A stretch of 64,000 bases of DNA from an uncultured Flavobacteriales bacterium. GTDB taxonomy: Bacteria; Bacteroidota; Bacteroidia; Flavobacteriales_D; Crocinitomicaceae. The stretch spans positions 23,597 through 87,596 of the forward strand of contig CAJAVU010000006.1 of assembly GCA_903945495.1 (NCBI GenBank), in the 5' to 3' direction. The position numbers and the translations under genes are program-made. Position 1 is the stretch's first letter. Each line of letters starts with the position of its first letter. Under the pieces are notes generated by a model that saw only the letters and a list, made by a program, of their open reading frames with translations, did no database searches and had not been told where the DNA came from. Below, in pieces: positions 18,765 to 27,732 of the stretch.

Positions 18765-20270
18765 ATGAGTACAGAATCACAAAAACCGACTTTTAAGTCG
18801 CATTACGACAACTTCATTGGTGGAAAATTTGTTGCACCAGTTGGAGGAGAGTACTTTGAGAACACTTCGCCTATCGATGGAAAAGTATTTACAAAAGCTG
18901 CTCGTTCAGGTAAAGAAGATATTGAATTAGCATTGGATGCAGCTGAAGAAGCGTTCAAAACATGGAGTAAAACTTCACCAACATATCGTTCGAGTATTTT
19001 AAATAAAATCGCAGACGCTTTAGAAGCAAATTTAAATGATTTAGCGGTGATCGAAACGATTGACAACGGTAAACCAATTCGCGAAACTGTTAATGTTGAT
19101 TTACCTTTGTGTATTGATCACTTCCGTTATTTTGCTGGTGTTATTCGTGCAGAAGAAGGAACAATTTCAGAACATGATGAAAACACAGTGAGCATTTGTA
19201 TCAATGAGCCATTAGGTGTTGTTGGACAAATCATTCCTTGGAACTTCCCATTATTAATGGCTACATGGAAATTAGCTCCGGCTTTAGCTGCTGGTTGTAC
19301 AGTTGTTATGAAACCAGCTGAGCAAACACCAACATCAATCATGTGTTTCATGGAATTGATAAAAGATATCGTTCCTGCAGGTGTGATTAACGTTGTTTCA
19401 GGGTTCGGTCCAGAAGCTGGTAAACCATTGGCGCAATCACCACGTATTTCGAAAGTGTCATTTACAGGTGAAACTACAACTGGTCGATTGATCATGCAAT
19501 ATGCTTCTGAGAATTTAATTCCTGTTACTATGGAGTTAGGTGGTAAATCACCAAATATTTTCTTCCCATCCGTTTGTGATGCTGATGATGAATATTTTGA
19601 CAAAGCTGTTGAGGGAGCAGTATTATTTGCTGTTAACCAAGGTGAAGTTTGTACGTGTCCATCACGTATTTTGGTACACGAAAGCATCTACGACAAATTC
19701 ATGAGCAAAGTTGTTGAACGTACGAAAGCAATTAAAATGGGGAATCCATTGGATAGCACAACAATGATGGGAGCACAAGCATCGAATGATCAATACGAGA
19801 AAATTCAATCTTACTTGAAATTAGGTGTTGAAGAAGGAGCCGAATTATTATGCGGTGGAGATGTTCAACACTTGGACGGAGACTTAGCGGGAGGATATTA
19901 CATTCAGCCAACGTTGTTCAAAGGACACAACAAAATGCGCATTTTCCAAGAAGAAATTTTTGGACCGGTTGTATGTGTTACGACGTTCAAAACAACCGAA
20001 GAAGCCATTGCTATTGCAAACGATACAATGTATGGTTTAGGTGCTGGTGTTTGGACACGTGATGCACATGAGTTGTACCAAGTTCCACGTGCGATTCAAG
20101 CAGGACGCGTTTGGGTAAACTGTTACCACGCTTATCCAGCTCACGCACCATTTGGAGGATATAAAAAATCTGGATTCGGAAGAGAAAACCACTTGATGAT
20201 GTTAGGTCATTACCGTCAAACAAAAAACATGTTAGTTTCTTACGATAAAAACAAATTAGGATTCTTTTGA
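18765..20270 (+). CDS. NAD(P)-dependent aldehyde dehydrogenase
   Basis: 501-residue cytoplasmic enzyme oxidising an aldehyde to the acid. Clear ALDH motifs: [12 protein letters not shown] (cofactor site), [16 protein letters not shown], catalytic Glu257 in MELGGKSP and nucleophile Cys296 in [11 protein letters not shown], then EEIFGPV and the C-terminal [11 protein letters not shown]. The VCTCPSR form is that of acetaldehyde-type enzymes (AcoD/ExaC/AldA-like). A DUF779 gene follows and an AraC regulator converges on it. ALDH plus DUF779 is a known pairing, and the AraC gene is a natural candidate regulator. The exact substrate is inferred to be a short aliphatic aldehyde. Confidence 0.93.
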   Translation: MSTESQKPTFKSHYDNFIGGKFVAPVGGEYFENTSPIDGKVFTKAARSGKEDIELALDAAEEAFKTWSKTSPTYRSSILNKIADALEANLNDLAVIETIDNGKPIRETVNVDLPLCIDHFRYFAGVIRAEEGTISEHDENTVSICINEPLGVVGQIIPWNFPLLMATWKLAPALAAGCTVVMKPAEQTPTSIMCFMELIKDIVPAGVINVVSGFGPEAGKPLAQSPRISKVSFTGETTTGRLIMQYASENLIPVTMELGGKSPNIFFPSVCDADDEYFDKAVEGAVLFAVNQGEVCTCPSRILVHESIYDKFMSKVVERTKAIKMGNPLDSTTMMGAQASNDQYEKIQSYLKLGVEEGAELLCGGDVQHLDGDLAGGYYIQPTLFKGHNKMRIFQEEIFGPVVCVTTFKTTEEAIAIANDTMYGLGAGVWTRDAHELYQVPRAIQAGRVWVNCYHAYPAHAPFGGYKKSGFGRENHLMMLGHYRQTKNMLVSYDKNKLGFF

Positions 20271-20276
20271 TTACGC

Positions 20277-20311
20277 TCGTCGGGAGTCTTGTCGTTGAGT
20301 GATCCCGACGA
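20277..20311 (+). repeat. Imperfectly spaced inverted repeat after the aldehyde dehydrogenase
   Basis: Nine-base arms TCGTCGGGA / TCCCGACGA around a 17-nt loop, starting 7 bases after the ALDH stop. There is no T-run, so it is not itself a classical terminator; it is immediately followed by one. Confidence 0.6.
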
Positions 20312-20335
20312 ATGTGAATTTCAAATTATCCAACC

Positions 20336-20369
20336 AAAGCCTGCGAGATGCCAACATCGCAGGCTTTTT
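20336..20369 (+). terminator. Hairpin terminator between the aldehyde dehydrogenase and DUF779 genes
   Basis: 11-bp GC-rich stem AAAGCCTGCGA / TCGCAGGCTTT followed by T residues, 13 bases before the DUF779 start. It would limit read-through from ALDH into DUF779. Confidence 0.8.
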
Positions 20370-20382
20370 AAAACAAAAAAAT

Positions 20383-20763
20383 ATGCTATACCGAAGAATT
20401 GATATTACACCCGAAGCCGAATTGTTTCTAGATGAATTAAAGAAAAAACATGGCGAATTAATGTTTCATCAAAGTGGTGGTTGTTGTGATGGTTCTCAAC
20501 CAATGTGCTTTGAAAAAGGAGACTTTATTGTTGGATCGAGCGATGTTTGTTTGGGCGATGTTGCTGGATGCGAATTTTGGATGAGCAAAGACCAATTTGA
20601 GTATTGGAAGTACACGCATTTAACAATACATGTAACAAAAGGACGCGGCTCAAGTTTTTCACTCGAAATCCCAATGGGGATTCGATTCATCGTACAATCT
20701 CGATTGTTTACGCACAATGAATTAATCAGCTTAGAACCTATTCGCGTTTTAGAGGATTATTAA
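20383..20763 (+). CDS. DUF779 domain protein
   Basis: 126 residues when started at 20383 (MLYRRIDITPEAELFL); a longer frame from 20299 would be translated through the terminator hairpin and is rejected. The family signature is visible as HQSGGCCDGSQPMCF, then GDFIVGSSDVCLGDV and a C-terminal FSLEIPMGIRFIVQSR. DUF779 genes are usually found beside acetaldehyde-type dehydrogenases, as here, and their conserved cysteines suggest metal or redox binding. The molecular function is not established. The stop overlaps the stop of the convergent AraC gene by 4 bases. Confidence 0.88.
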   Translation: MLYRRIDITPEAELFLDELKKKHGELMFHQSGGCCDGSQPMCFEKGDFIVGSSDVCLGDVAGCEFWMSKDQFEYWKYTHLTIHVTKGRGSSFSLEIPMGIRFIVQSRLFTHNELISLEPIRVLEDY

Positions 20764-21695
20764 CTTTTAAGAAAACATTGCTGGTATTGTTTTGGAGTAA
20801 TACCTTCTATCTTTTTGAATACACGTGTAAAATAATTGGCATCCTCAAAACCAGCTTCGTAGCACACTTGATTTATCTGAATCAATGGGTTTTTCAACAA
20901 GGACTTTGCATATTTTACGCGTTCCTTTAATACAAATTCAATCGGGCTCATCCCCATTTCGCGTTTGAAATAGCGGTAAAACGATGCCTGACTCATACAC
21001 GCCGTATCCGTTAATTCCTTCATGGTCAAACGATCCGACAAACGCTCACGAATATACGTTACAACATGACTCAGTGATGCATTTCCATCTGCATACGTAC
21101 CACCTTCAATGGCTTTTACAGTTTGGGATTGTATAATGTAAACTAGCAATTCTTGAAGCGTCAAATCTGCCAGAATATCTTTGGTGAGTTGTTCGCTCAT
21201 ACAGACTTGAATTAACTTATTAATTGTCAAAGCCATATCTGCATTGTTGTAGAAGAAATAATCGTTGTGATTTAGATTCCAATAGTTGGAAGCTCCTTCT
21301 TTTGGATAGCGTTCATTTAAAAAATCAAGCGTTTCTTTGATCTTTTGATGGTCGATTGCCAAGGCTAAACATTGCGTTGGGTTATCCAATGCCGCTTCTG
21401 GAAAATCAATTTTCATTTCCACTTGTGACGGAATGACAACGGTTTCACCTGGCAAATAATCAAATTCGGGATCATCAAACAAATGCATCACCTTTTTTCC
21501 ACGCAACATACTTGTTACAACCAAATCATTGAATTTCAATGGGACCAAGTGCGATTCTTGATACGTTTCAAACAAATTCAATTCGCAGTTATTGAGCGAA
21601 TGCACGGTACGATTTTCCACCAAGGTTTTCAACGAATGTTCTTTCGTTAAACCTGGCTTAATCAACTTCATACCTGATTGTTTATTGAACTGCAT
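20760..21695 (-). CDS. AraC family transcriptional regulator beside the aldehyde dehydrogenase
   Basis: ~311 residues. Residues ~1-200 form an AraC_N-type sensing domain (LKFNDLVVTSMLRGKKVMHLFDDPEFDYLPGETVVIPS); the last ~100 carry two helix-turn-helix motifs (MKELTDTACMSQASFYRYFKREMGMSPIEF and QINQVCYEAGFEDANYFTRVFKKIEGITPKQY). The start at 21695 (MQFNKQSGMKL) is preferred over 21725 because TATCTTAG, a -7-like box, lies at 21700-21707, between the two. It converges on DUF779 with a 4-base overlap of ends. It is likely to control the adjacent aldehyde dehydrogenase unit, by analogy and position only. Confidence 0.88.
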   Translation of the reverse strand: MQFNKQSGMKLIKPGLTKEHSLKTLVENRTVHSLNNCELNLFETYQESHLVPLKFNDLVVTSMLRGKKVMHLFDDPEFDYLPGETVVIPSQVEMKIDFPEAALDNPTQCLALAIDHQKIKETLDFLNERYPKEGASNYWNLNHNDYFFYNNADMALTINKLIQVCMSEQLTKDILADLTLQELLVYIIQSQTVKAIEGGTYADGNASLSHVVTYIRERLSDRLTMKELTDTACMSQASFYRYFKREMGMSPIEFVLKERVKYAKSLLKNPLIQINQVCYEAGFEDANYFTRVFKKIEGITPKQYQQCFLKS

Positions 21696-21811
21696 AATAC
21701 TAAGATAGGAAAAAAAATTAAACATACTTAGGCAAGTATAATAGTTAAGCCAAAACTGTTTGAATACAATCGAAAATGAATTCGTTGTAGATCAAACTAT
21801 ATAGCACATTT

Positions 21812-23500
21812 TTATTCAATTAAAATTTTGCATCTACGGTTTTGAAGGGTAATGAAATAAATTCCATTGGTTAGGTTATCATTCAATTTGACACTATCCA
21901 ATAGACTACCTTCTTGAACAATTCTTCCTTGTAAATTGATAATTTCAAAATGAATCGGAGTGCTAATACCTTCAATATAAATCATTTTCGATGCGCCAAT
22001 TGGATTCGGGAAAAGCGTCAATTCTAAATTATTCTCTTCAATTCCGCTACTTTGAATTGTAAGATTAATTGATACTGAACTATCGCAACCAAATGAAGAA
22101 GTGAAAAATTGGGTAAATGTTCCAGAAGTCGTATAGACTGTTCCATTCCAGTTAAAACTGTCAAAAACAGTTGAATCTATTGAAATTGCGTCAATTGGAT
22201 GAATAGTTAAATCTAACGTCACGATTGAATCACATCCATTGACGGATGGAAAAGTGTCCACATATATTCCACTTGAAAAATAGTTTTGATTATTCCAAGC
22301 ATACGAGCCACATGACTCATCTGATAAGTTTTGGATGATTGGAGTACCATAATCCAAGTTGAGTACAATCGTAGAGTCACATCCCCAAATGGTCGTTCCT
22401 TGATAATTGTATGTGCCAGATTGTGTTAAGTTTTGACCATTAAAAAAGTAGGGACTGCATGTTGTCACATTCAACGTTTGAGACGATTGTAAATGCTGGT
22501 TGATTGAAATTGTCGTATTGGCACTTTGCCCACAACTGTTTACAGATTTCACCGATAATGTTCCCGTTTGAAAGCTAGGTGTGAAAAGAAGATTAATCGT
22601 TGTTCCTGTGCTAGAACCAGTTGATCCCAGAGGAGTCGTCCAAACATATGACGTTGCTCCGGAAACACTGCTGATCGAATATTGCTGACTAGTTCCGCTA
22701 AAACAAAAATCTAACGAACCATTTACAGCAGATGGAGCTGCTGGAATCGTATTGAGTGAAACTGTGACAGCTAACCGAGTTGTCGATTCAACTCCATTGA
22801 CAGTTTGAGAAGCATAATAGGTCGTACCACTTACTAAAACAGTATTCGTTGGAAGTGGACTTCCGCCGCTCGAAGCAGAATACCATTGAATTGAATTTCC
22901 CGTGGCATTCAGTTGTACTACTGTTGCTCCGTTACAAAGCGTTTGCGATGCAGAACCTGTAGGAGCTGCGGGAGGTGTAACTTGCGTAAAATTGGCAGTT
23001 GTTATTCCACGATTTGTATTTCCGTGATAAGCATAACTAAACGATGCTGAATTTGAACGTGCCCAAATTAAACCGATGGTTGAAGGCGTTGTAGGAAAAA
23101 TATAATCATTTGCATCTCCTGTATTCAACGCCCGTGTAGCAACAACAGTACGAACGCCTGCATTTACCGCATCCGAAGTTATTGTCCAATTTTGTTGAGC
23201 GTCTGTAGAAGGAGCTGAAAAACCGGTAAGATTGCAATCAAAAGCCGACAAAGTACCTGACGCATGAACGCCAACAACATCCGTTCCATTCGTCATTGAA
23301 CTAGCATTAAATCCAACTGCAAACCATCTTCCTGCAGGGCCTGTTAACGTTAATGTTACTTGCGTATTTATATCAATTTTTGCTGTCATGGCAAGGCCCG
23401 CTGTATTGGTCAACGAGACGACTCCAGTCGTGTATGTTTGACTAAAGCCAACTTTTAAAAAACCAATTAATAAAAGAAGTAGAAGATAACTATTTTTCAT
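21812..23500 (-). CDS. T9SS type A protein with an N-terminal DOMON-like domain
   Basis: ~562 residues; the start at 23500 gives MKNSYLLLLLLIGFLKVGFSQ. The first domain (residues ~20-180) has RWFAVGFNASSMTNGTDVVGV ... YAYHGNTNRG, the shape of DOMON domains that bind heme or sugars. An Ig-like domain (CNGATVVQLNATGNSIQWYS) follows, then a PKD-like domain and three cysteine-containing GCDSxVxLxL repeats. The end (LELTLFPNPIG ... GIYFITLQN) is a type A sorting domain. It is therefore probably surface-attached. The gene overlaps the upstream ankyrin gene by 11 bases, suggesting coupled translation. Confidence 0.85.
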   Translation of the reverse strand: MKNSYLLLLLLIGFLKVGFSQTYTTGVVSLTNTAGLAMTAKIDINTQVTLTLTGPAGRWFAVGFNASSMTNGTDVVGVHASGTLSAFDCNLTGFSAPSTDAQQNWTITSDAVNAGVRTVVATRALNTGDANDYIFPTTPSTIGLIWARSNSASFSYAYHGNTNRGITTANFTQVTPPAAPTGSASQTLCNGATVVQLNATGNSIQWYSASSGGSPLPTNTVLVSGTTYYASQTVNGVESTTRLAVTVSLNTIPAAPSAVNGSLDFCFSGTSQQYSISSVSGATSYVWTTPLGSTGSSTGTTINLLFTPSFQTGTLSVKSVNSCGQSANTTISINQHLQSSQTLNVTTCSPYFFNGQNLTQSGTYNYQGTTIWGCDSTIVLNLDYGTPIIQNLSDESCGSYAWNNQNYFSSGIYVDTFPSVNGCDSIVTLDLTIHPIDAISIDSTVFDSFNWNGTVYTTSGTFTQFFTSSFGCDSSVSINLTIQSSGIEENNLELTLFPNPIGASKMIYIEGISTPIHFEIINLQGRIVQEGSLLDSVKLNDNLTNGIYFITLQNRRCKILIE

Positions 23501-24053
23501 ATTGTTTAAAGATTTCATAATATTTTGGGTCATTGTATAATACGAGTAATTGTTCAATAGTTCGGCCTTGTTGATCTTTAATACTTAAATTAAGGTCCTG
23601 AAGGAAGAGACGTTCAACTATCTCATAACGTTGCAATGCAAGGGCAAAATGAATAGGATAGCCAAATTGGCTAAAATTACATGTATCATTAACATTCACC
23701 CCTTTTGCTATGATTGTATCCAGAAGAGCAAGGTTATTTTTATAAATCAAAGCATACAAAACAGAACCTTCAGGGTAACATTGTTTAATATCTGCTCCTT
23801 TTTCTATCAACAGCATTGCAACTTCATTGTTTCCCTTGTAGGCCGCTAATAAAAAGGGGCTGGCACCCTGCTCTGAAACTCTGTTTAAATCATCCGGATG
23901 TTTTTTAAGGTGTTTCGTCATTTGTTGAACGGAACCGGTCCGTGCAAGATCAAAAACTTCTTGAGCATTACAACGATTATTCAAAAGAAGATTGAATATC
24001 AGAAATAAGACTATCGTGCAAATTGTTTTGTAAGGTGAATTATTTCGAACCAT
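23490..24053 (-). CDS. Exported ankyrin-repeat protein
   Basis: ~187 residues. Start at 24053 (MVRNNSPYKTICTIVLFLIFNLLLNNRCNAQ) gives a signal peptide; the ATG eight codons upstream adds little. The mature part has about four ankyrin units (GASPFLLAAYKGNNEVAMLLIEKGADI; YALIYKNNLALLDTIIAKGVNVND; YPIHFALALQRYEIVERLFLQ). A periplasmic protein-protein interaction role is likely. TATCTTTG ends 5 nt before the ATG, so the mRNA may be leaderless. Its 3' end overlaps the DOMON T9SS gene. Confidence 0.82.
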   Translation of the reverse strand: MVRNNSPYKTICTIVLFLIFNLLLNNRCNAQEVFDLARTGSVQQMTKHLKKHPDDLNRVSEQGASPFLLAAYKGNNEVAMLLIEKGADIKQCYPEGSVLYALIYKNNLALLDTIIAKGVNVNDTCNFSQFGYPIHFALALQRYEIVERLFLQDLNLSIKDQQGRTIEQLLVLYNDPKYYEIFKQYEK

Positions 24054-24190
24054 GCCCCAAAGATAAAGGATTGTCAATAAACTTATTTATAAATGGTTAG
24101 AAACATTTTATCAGTTGTTAAATAGTACACAAAAAACCTAAAAAATCCGGAGTGTATCCAATGAAAATCTAAACCATCCTCTGCGGCGGA

Positions 24191-24214
24191 CGAACCTGAT
24201 TTGGGAGGGGTTGG
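24191..24214 (+). repeat. Copy 1 of a 24-bp direct repeat flanking the SDR/AraC pair
   Basis: The sequence begins CGAACCTGATTTGGG and continues AGGGGTTGG; it matches the copy at 26136-26159 in 23 of 24 positions and the same orientation. It is G-rich compared with the flanking DNA. Confidence 0.75.
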
Positions 24215-24281
24215 TAAACTTGAATTCAATATGACCTTGCTTTAAATTCCATATTACGTATACATCTACCCTTATTTTGTG

Positions 24282-24314
24282 TTGTTCTCTTTATTAAGTA
24301 CAAATCTACTTTTG
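24282..24314 (+). promoter_or_regulatory. Probable promoter of the SDR/AraC pair
   Basis: TTG, 22-nt spacer, TACTTTTG (perfect -7 form), ending 14 nt before the SDR ATG. Confidence 0.45.
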
Positions 24315-24327
24315 TGAAAAAAAGAAA

Positions 24328-25143
24328 ATGAAAAAAACAATTTTAATTACAGGAGCTAGCAGCGGTATTGGAAAAGACACAGCGAAATATTTTCAGTCAA
24401 AAGGCTGGAATGTTGTTGCGACAATGAGAAGTCCAGAAAATGAAAAAGAACTAACCACATTAGACAATGTGTTTGTTACTAAATTGGATGTGTTGGATTT
24501 AGATTCAATCGATAGCGCAATTGCAAATGGAATTCAACGCTTCGGAAAAATTGATGTATTGTTAAATAATGCAGGATATGGCGCTTATGGACCGCTTGAA
24601 TCTTTTCCAAGGGAGAAAATCCTTCGTCAGTTCAATACCAATGTGATTGGTTTAATGGATGTTACGCGTGCAATGCTCCCACATTTTCGACAAAATAAAA
24701 ACGGAGTCGTTATTAATATTTCATCCATGGGAGGTAAAATGACTTTCCCATTGGGTTCATTGTATCATGGGACAAAGTTTGCGGTTGAAGGTATTTCGGA
24801 ATCGTTTCGTTATGAAATGGAGCAAATTGGCTGTAAAGTTAAAATCGTTGAACCAGGAGCAATTGCCACCGACTTTGCAGGCCGTTCATTTGATTTTAAC
24901 TACGATGAAAATTTGAAAGAATATCAGAATGTTGTAAACAAAATAATGACTGTATTTCCAAAAATGATTAAAAGCGCTTCACCAGTAAACATTGTTTCGA
25001 AAGTGATTTTTGAGGCGGCAACCGATGGCAAAAGAAAATTAAGATATATGGCAGGAAATGATGCTAAGATGTATAATTTTATGAATAAAGTTTTTGGTTA
25101 TAATTTTATAGTTTACATGAATAAAAAGTTTTTCAAATTGTAA
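24328..25143 (+). CDS. SDR family NAD(P)-dependent oxidoreductase
   Basis: 271-residue classical short-chain dehydrogenase. The Rossmann glycine motif TGASSGIG is at residues 8-15, NNAG follows in LLNNAGYGAYG, the catalytic Ser lies in INISSMGG, and the YxxxK pair is Tyr146/Lys150 in YHGTK. The PG motif VEPGAIATDF follows. The substrate cannot be told from sequence. It is followed after 3 bases by an AraC gene, forming a two-gene plus-strand cassette between minus-strand genes, bounded by 24-bp repeats. Confidence 0.93.
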   Translation: MKKTILITGASSGIGKDTAKYFQSKGWNVVATMRSPENEKELTTLDNVFVTKLDVLDLDSIDSAIANGIQRFGKIDVLLNNAGYGAYGPLESFPREKILRQFNTNVIGLMDVTRAMLPHFRQNKNGVVINISSMGGKMTFPLGSLYHGTKFAVEGISESFRYEMEQIGCKVKIVEPGAIATDFAGRSFDFNYDENLKEYQNVVNKIMTVFPKMIKSASPVNIVSKVIFEAATDGKRKLRYMAGNDAKMYNFMNKVFGYNFIVYMNKKFFKL

Positions 25144-25146
25144 CAG

Positions 25147-26049
25147 ATGAGTCAATTAATCCATTTAAAATCAATCGCTGACTTGTCACGGTTACTCAAT
25201 GAAAACCAATCTCATCCGTTGGTTGCTGTGGTCGATTTTAGTCAAACTACCGACCATATTCAAGAGGAATCTAGAATTACGACTGATTTTTATTCTGTGA
25301 TGTTTAAGAATTATTGTAAAAGTTATGTTACATATGGACGAAAAGCCATTGATTTTAATGAAGGAAGTTTGATATGTATGGCACCTAATCAGGTCATAAC
25401 TATAGATACTGAAATTGAGCCCCGAGAGAATCCGATGGGTTGGGGCTTGTTTTTTCATCCTGATTTGATCCGCAATACCTCCCTCAATGCGAAAATGAAA
25501 GATTATTCGTTCTTTTCCTACGAAATAACTGAAGCGTTGCATTTATCAGAAAAAGAGAAACAATTACTTTTTGAGTGCATTGTAAAAATACAAACTGAAT
25601 TGAAGGAAAACATTGACGATTACAGCCAAACAATCATTGTTTCAACGATTGAACTTTTATTGAACTATTGTAATCGATTCTACGGAAGGCAATTCATTAC
25701 ACGTAAAGCAACAAACAGAGATGTTTTTGTAAAAGTGGAGGCTTTATTGAAGCAACATTTTTCAATTAAAACACTTCCTAATGGATTACCTACCGTAAAA
25801 TACCTTGCCGATGCCGTCAATTTGTCGCCGGGATATTTGGGTGATTTGCTCAAAAAAGAAACTGGTTTGAATGCGCAGGAACATATTCATCATTATGTAA
25901 TTGAAGAAGCAAAGAACATCTTATTAAATTCAAATCAATCGGTTAGCGAAATTGCCTATCATTTGGGTTTTGACTACCCACAATATTTCAGTCGTTTGTT
26001 CAAACAGAAAACAGGAACAACTCCGTTGGAATTTCGAAATTTGAATTGA
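25147..26049 (+). CDS. AraC family transcriptional regulator in the SDR cassette
   Basis: 300 residues with a cupin-like sensing domain (YVTYGRKAIDFNEGSLICMAPNQVITI) and a C-terminal double helix-turn-helix (VKYLADAVNLSPGYLGDLLKKETGLNAQEHI and SVSEIAYHLGFDYPQYFSRLFKQKTGTTPLEF). It is co-transcribed with the SDR (3-base gap), so it probably regulates its own cassette. Confidence 0.92.
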   Translation: MSQLIHLKSIADLSRLLNENQSHPLVAVVDFSQTTDHIQEESRITTDFYSVMFKNYCKSYVTYGRKAIDFNEGSLICMAPNQVITIDTEIEPRENPMGWGLFFHPDLIRNTSLNAKMKDYSFFSYEITEALHLSEKEKQLLFECIVKIQTELKENIDDYSQTIIVSTIELLLNYCNRFYGRQFITRKATNRDVFVKVEALLKQHFSIKTLPNGLPTVKYLADAVNLSPGYLGDLLKKETGLNAQEHIHHYVIEEAKNILLNSNQSVSEIAYHLGFDYPQYFSRLFKQKTGTTPLEFRNLN

Positions 26050-26080
26050 ACAAAAAAGCTCAAAATGTTCCAGAAATGCA

Positions 26081-26109
26081 AAAAGCCAGTCAAATTTTGA
26101 CTGGCTTTT
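26081..26109. terminator. Terminator between the convergent AraC and T9SS propeller genes
   Basis: Stem AAAAGCCAGTC / GACTGGCTTTT with a short AT-rich loop that can pair further; A-run and T-run on the two sides allow use on both strands. Confidence 0.85.
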
Positions 26110-26135
26110 CCTTGTAGAGAGGAGTATCGAATTAT

Positions 26136-26159
26136 CGAACCTTATTTGGGAGGGGTTGG
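26136..26159 (+). repeat. Copy 2 of the 24-bp direct repeat
   Basis: CGAACCTTATTTGGG then AGGGGTTGG; one mismatch to copy 1 at 24191. It is followed by GGGAGTTGG, an extra G-rich unit. Confidence 0.75.
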
Positions 26160-26171
26160 GGGAGTTGGAAT

Positions 26172-27695
26172 TTATTCCTTAACTACGTTAAAGGGTTGAT
26201 TCCATTTTTCACCAAGGCTGAATAAATATAAACCTGCTGATAAACCACTTAACTCAATAGTTGTGTTTTCAGAATTTATTTTACCCGACAGTGCTAATCT
26301 ACCTCGGTTGTCATAAATCACATATGAATTGCCAATTGTTTCTTTGGATACCATAATATTGAGAATATCCTTTACTGGATTAGGGTAAACACTCAGAATG
26401 GAATTATCAAATTCTTCAGAACCTGTCGTCGGATTATTGAGTTTCAAAATCCAATAATCTCCTAAACCATAGGAACCGGTTAAATCACCATCATTCGATA
26501 CCGACCATCCGGCAATAATAAAACCACCATCCGCAGTTTGTTGAATAGAGGTAGGGGTTTCATCTAAAGTTCCTCCGAAGGATTTTTCCCAAATAAGATT
26601 ACCTAAGCTATTTATTTTTACAATCCAATAATCGAGTGATCCGATATTCATTATTACGTCTCCATCATTTGAATTCGAACCTCCGGCAATAATGTAACAC
26701 CCATCTGCTGTTTCTTGAACAGAATATGCTCCATCATTAGCTGTTCCACCAAAAGGCTTTTCCCATTGAAGTAATCCCAAACTGTCTAATTTTAAAACCC
26801 AATAATTTCCTTCATCATCATCAGCGGTTAAAAAGGAAACTCCAGCTATGATGTAACCGTTATCTGATGTTTGTTGGATAGAGTAGGCCTGGTCATCATG
26901 AAGTGAACCAAAGGATCTTTGCCATTGTATAATTCCTGAGTTATCCAGTTTTACAATCCAATAATCGTATTCACCATAATTTACCGTTACATCGCCATCA
27001 ACTGAACCTGTCCATCCACCAACAATATATCCACCATCAGTTGTTTGTCGAATCGAAGAAACATATTCACAACCTGATCCTCCAAAAGATTTTTGCCATT
27101 GTATAATTCCTGTATTATTTAATTTCACAATCCAATAATCAAAGCATCCATTATTCGAGCTTACATCAATATCATTGGAACTTGAAATTCCGGCAATAAT
27201 GTAACCACCATCTGTTGTTTGTTGAATATCATAAGATTGGTCATTACCAGTTCCACCAAATGATTTTTGCCACTGAATATTACCAATGTTGTCCAATTTT
27301 ACCACCCAGACATCCTCAAATCCGAAATTACCTGTTACATCCCCATCAATTGAATTCGACCATCCAGTAAAAATATAACCTCCATCTACGGTTTGTTGTA
27401 TTGCATTCGAAAGATCAATGCCAGTGCCCCCAAATGATTTTTTCCATTCAGGAACTCCTGAACCGTTCATTTTCACAATCCATGAATCACAAAGACCATG
27501 ATTGCTAGCAACATCATTATCAAGAGAGTAGGTGTTACCGACAACAACAAAGCCACCGTCGCTCGTTTGTTGAATGGATTTTGCCTCATCAGAATCTGTT
27601 CCGCCGAAATTTTTTTGCCATTGGATTGTTGGTTGTGCAACTAAGAACATGGAGAAATGGGAAATTAATATCGAGACTGGAAGTAGTTTTTTCAT
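26172..27695 (-). CDS. T9SS type A protein with a seven-repeat beta-propeller
   Basis: 507 residues; signal peptide MKKLLPVSILISHFSMFLVAQ. Between residues ~20 and ~410 there are seven tandem units of ~56 residues, each with a WQKSFGGTGND start, IQQTTDGGYIIAG middle and YWIVKLDNxG end. Seven copies are what a closed seven-bladed propeller would need, which is inference from the count. Asp-rich turns (DGDVTGN) may bind calcium. The last ~75 residues (ILSVYPNPVKDIL ... GLYLFSLGEKW) are a type A sorting domain. It is the last gene of a three-gene minus-strand run of T9SS proteins. Confidence 0.9.
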   Translation of the reverse strand: MKKLLPVSILISHFSMFLVAQPTIQWQKNFGGTDSDEAKSIQQTSDGGFVVVGNTYSLDNDVASNHGLCDSWIVKMNGSGVPEWKKSFGGTGIDLSNAIQQTVDGGYIFTGWSNSIDGDVTGNFGFEDVWVVKLDNIGNIQWQKSFGGTGNDQSYDIQQTTDGGYIIAGISSSNDIDVSSNNGCFDYWIVKLNNTGIIQWQKSFGGSGCEYVSSIRQTTDGGYIVGGWTGSVDGDVTVNYGEYDYWIVKLDNSGIIQWQRSFGSLHDDQAYSIQQTSDNGYIIAGVSFLTADDDEGNYWVLKLDSLGLLQWEKPFGGTANDGAYSVQETADGCYIIAGGSNSNDGDVIMNIGSLDYWIVKINSLGNLIWEKSFGGTLDETPTSIQQTADGGFIIAGWSVSNDGDLTGSYGLGDYWILKLNNPTTGSEEFDNSILSVYPNPVKDILNIMVSKETIGNSYVIYDNRGRLALSGKINSENTTIELSGLSAGLYLFSLGEKWNQPFNVVKE

Positions 27696-27732
27696 ATTGT
27701 TACGTCATTTGATTTAAAGGAAAAGTAAACGT

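Noticed and set aside
19127..19687. 186-residue ORF antisense to aldehyde dehydrogenase
   Set aside because: Lies wholly inside a strong gene on the other strand; a frame shadow.
24141..24240. IS element or transposase near the 24-bp repeats
   Set aside because: No transposase ORF or terminal inverted repeats are seen; only the direct repeats support mobility.
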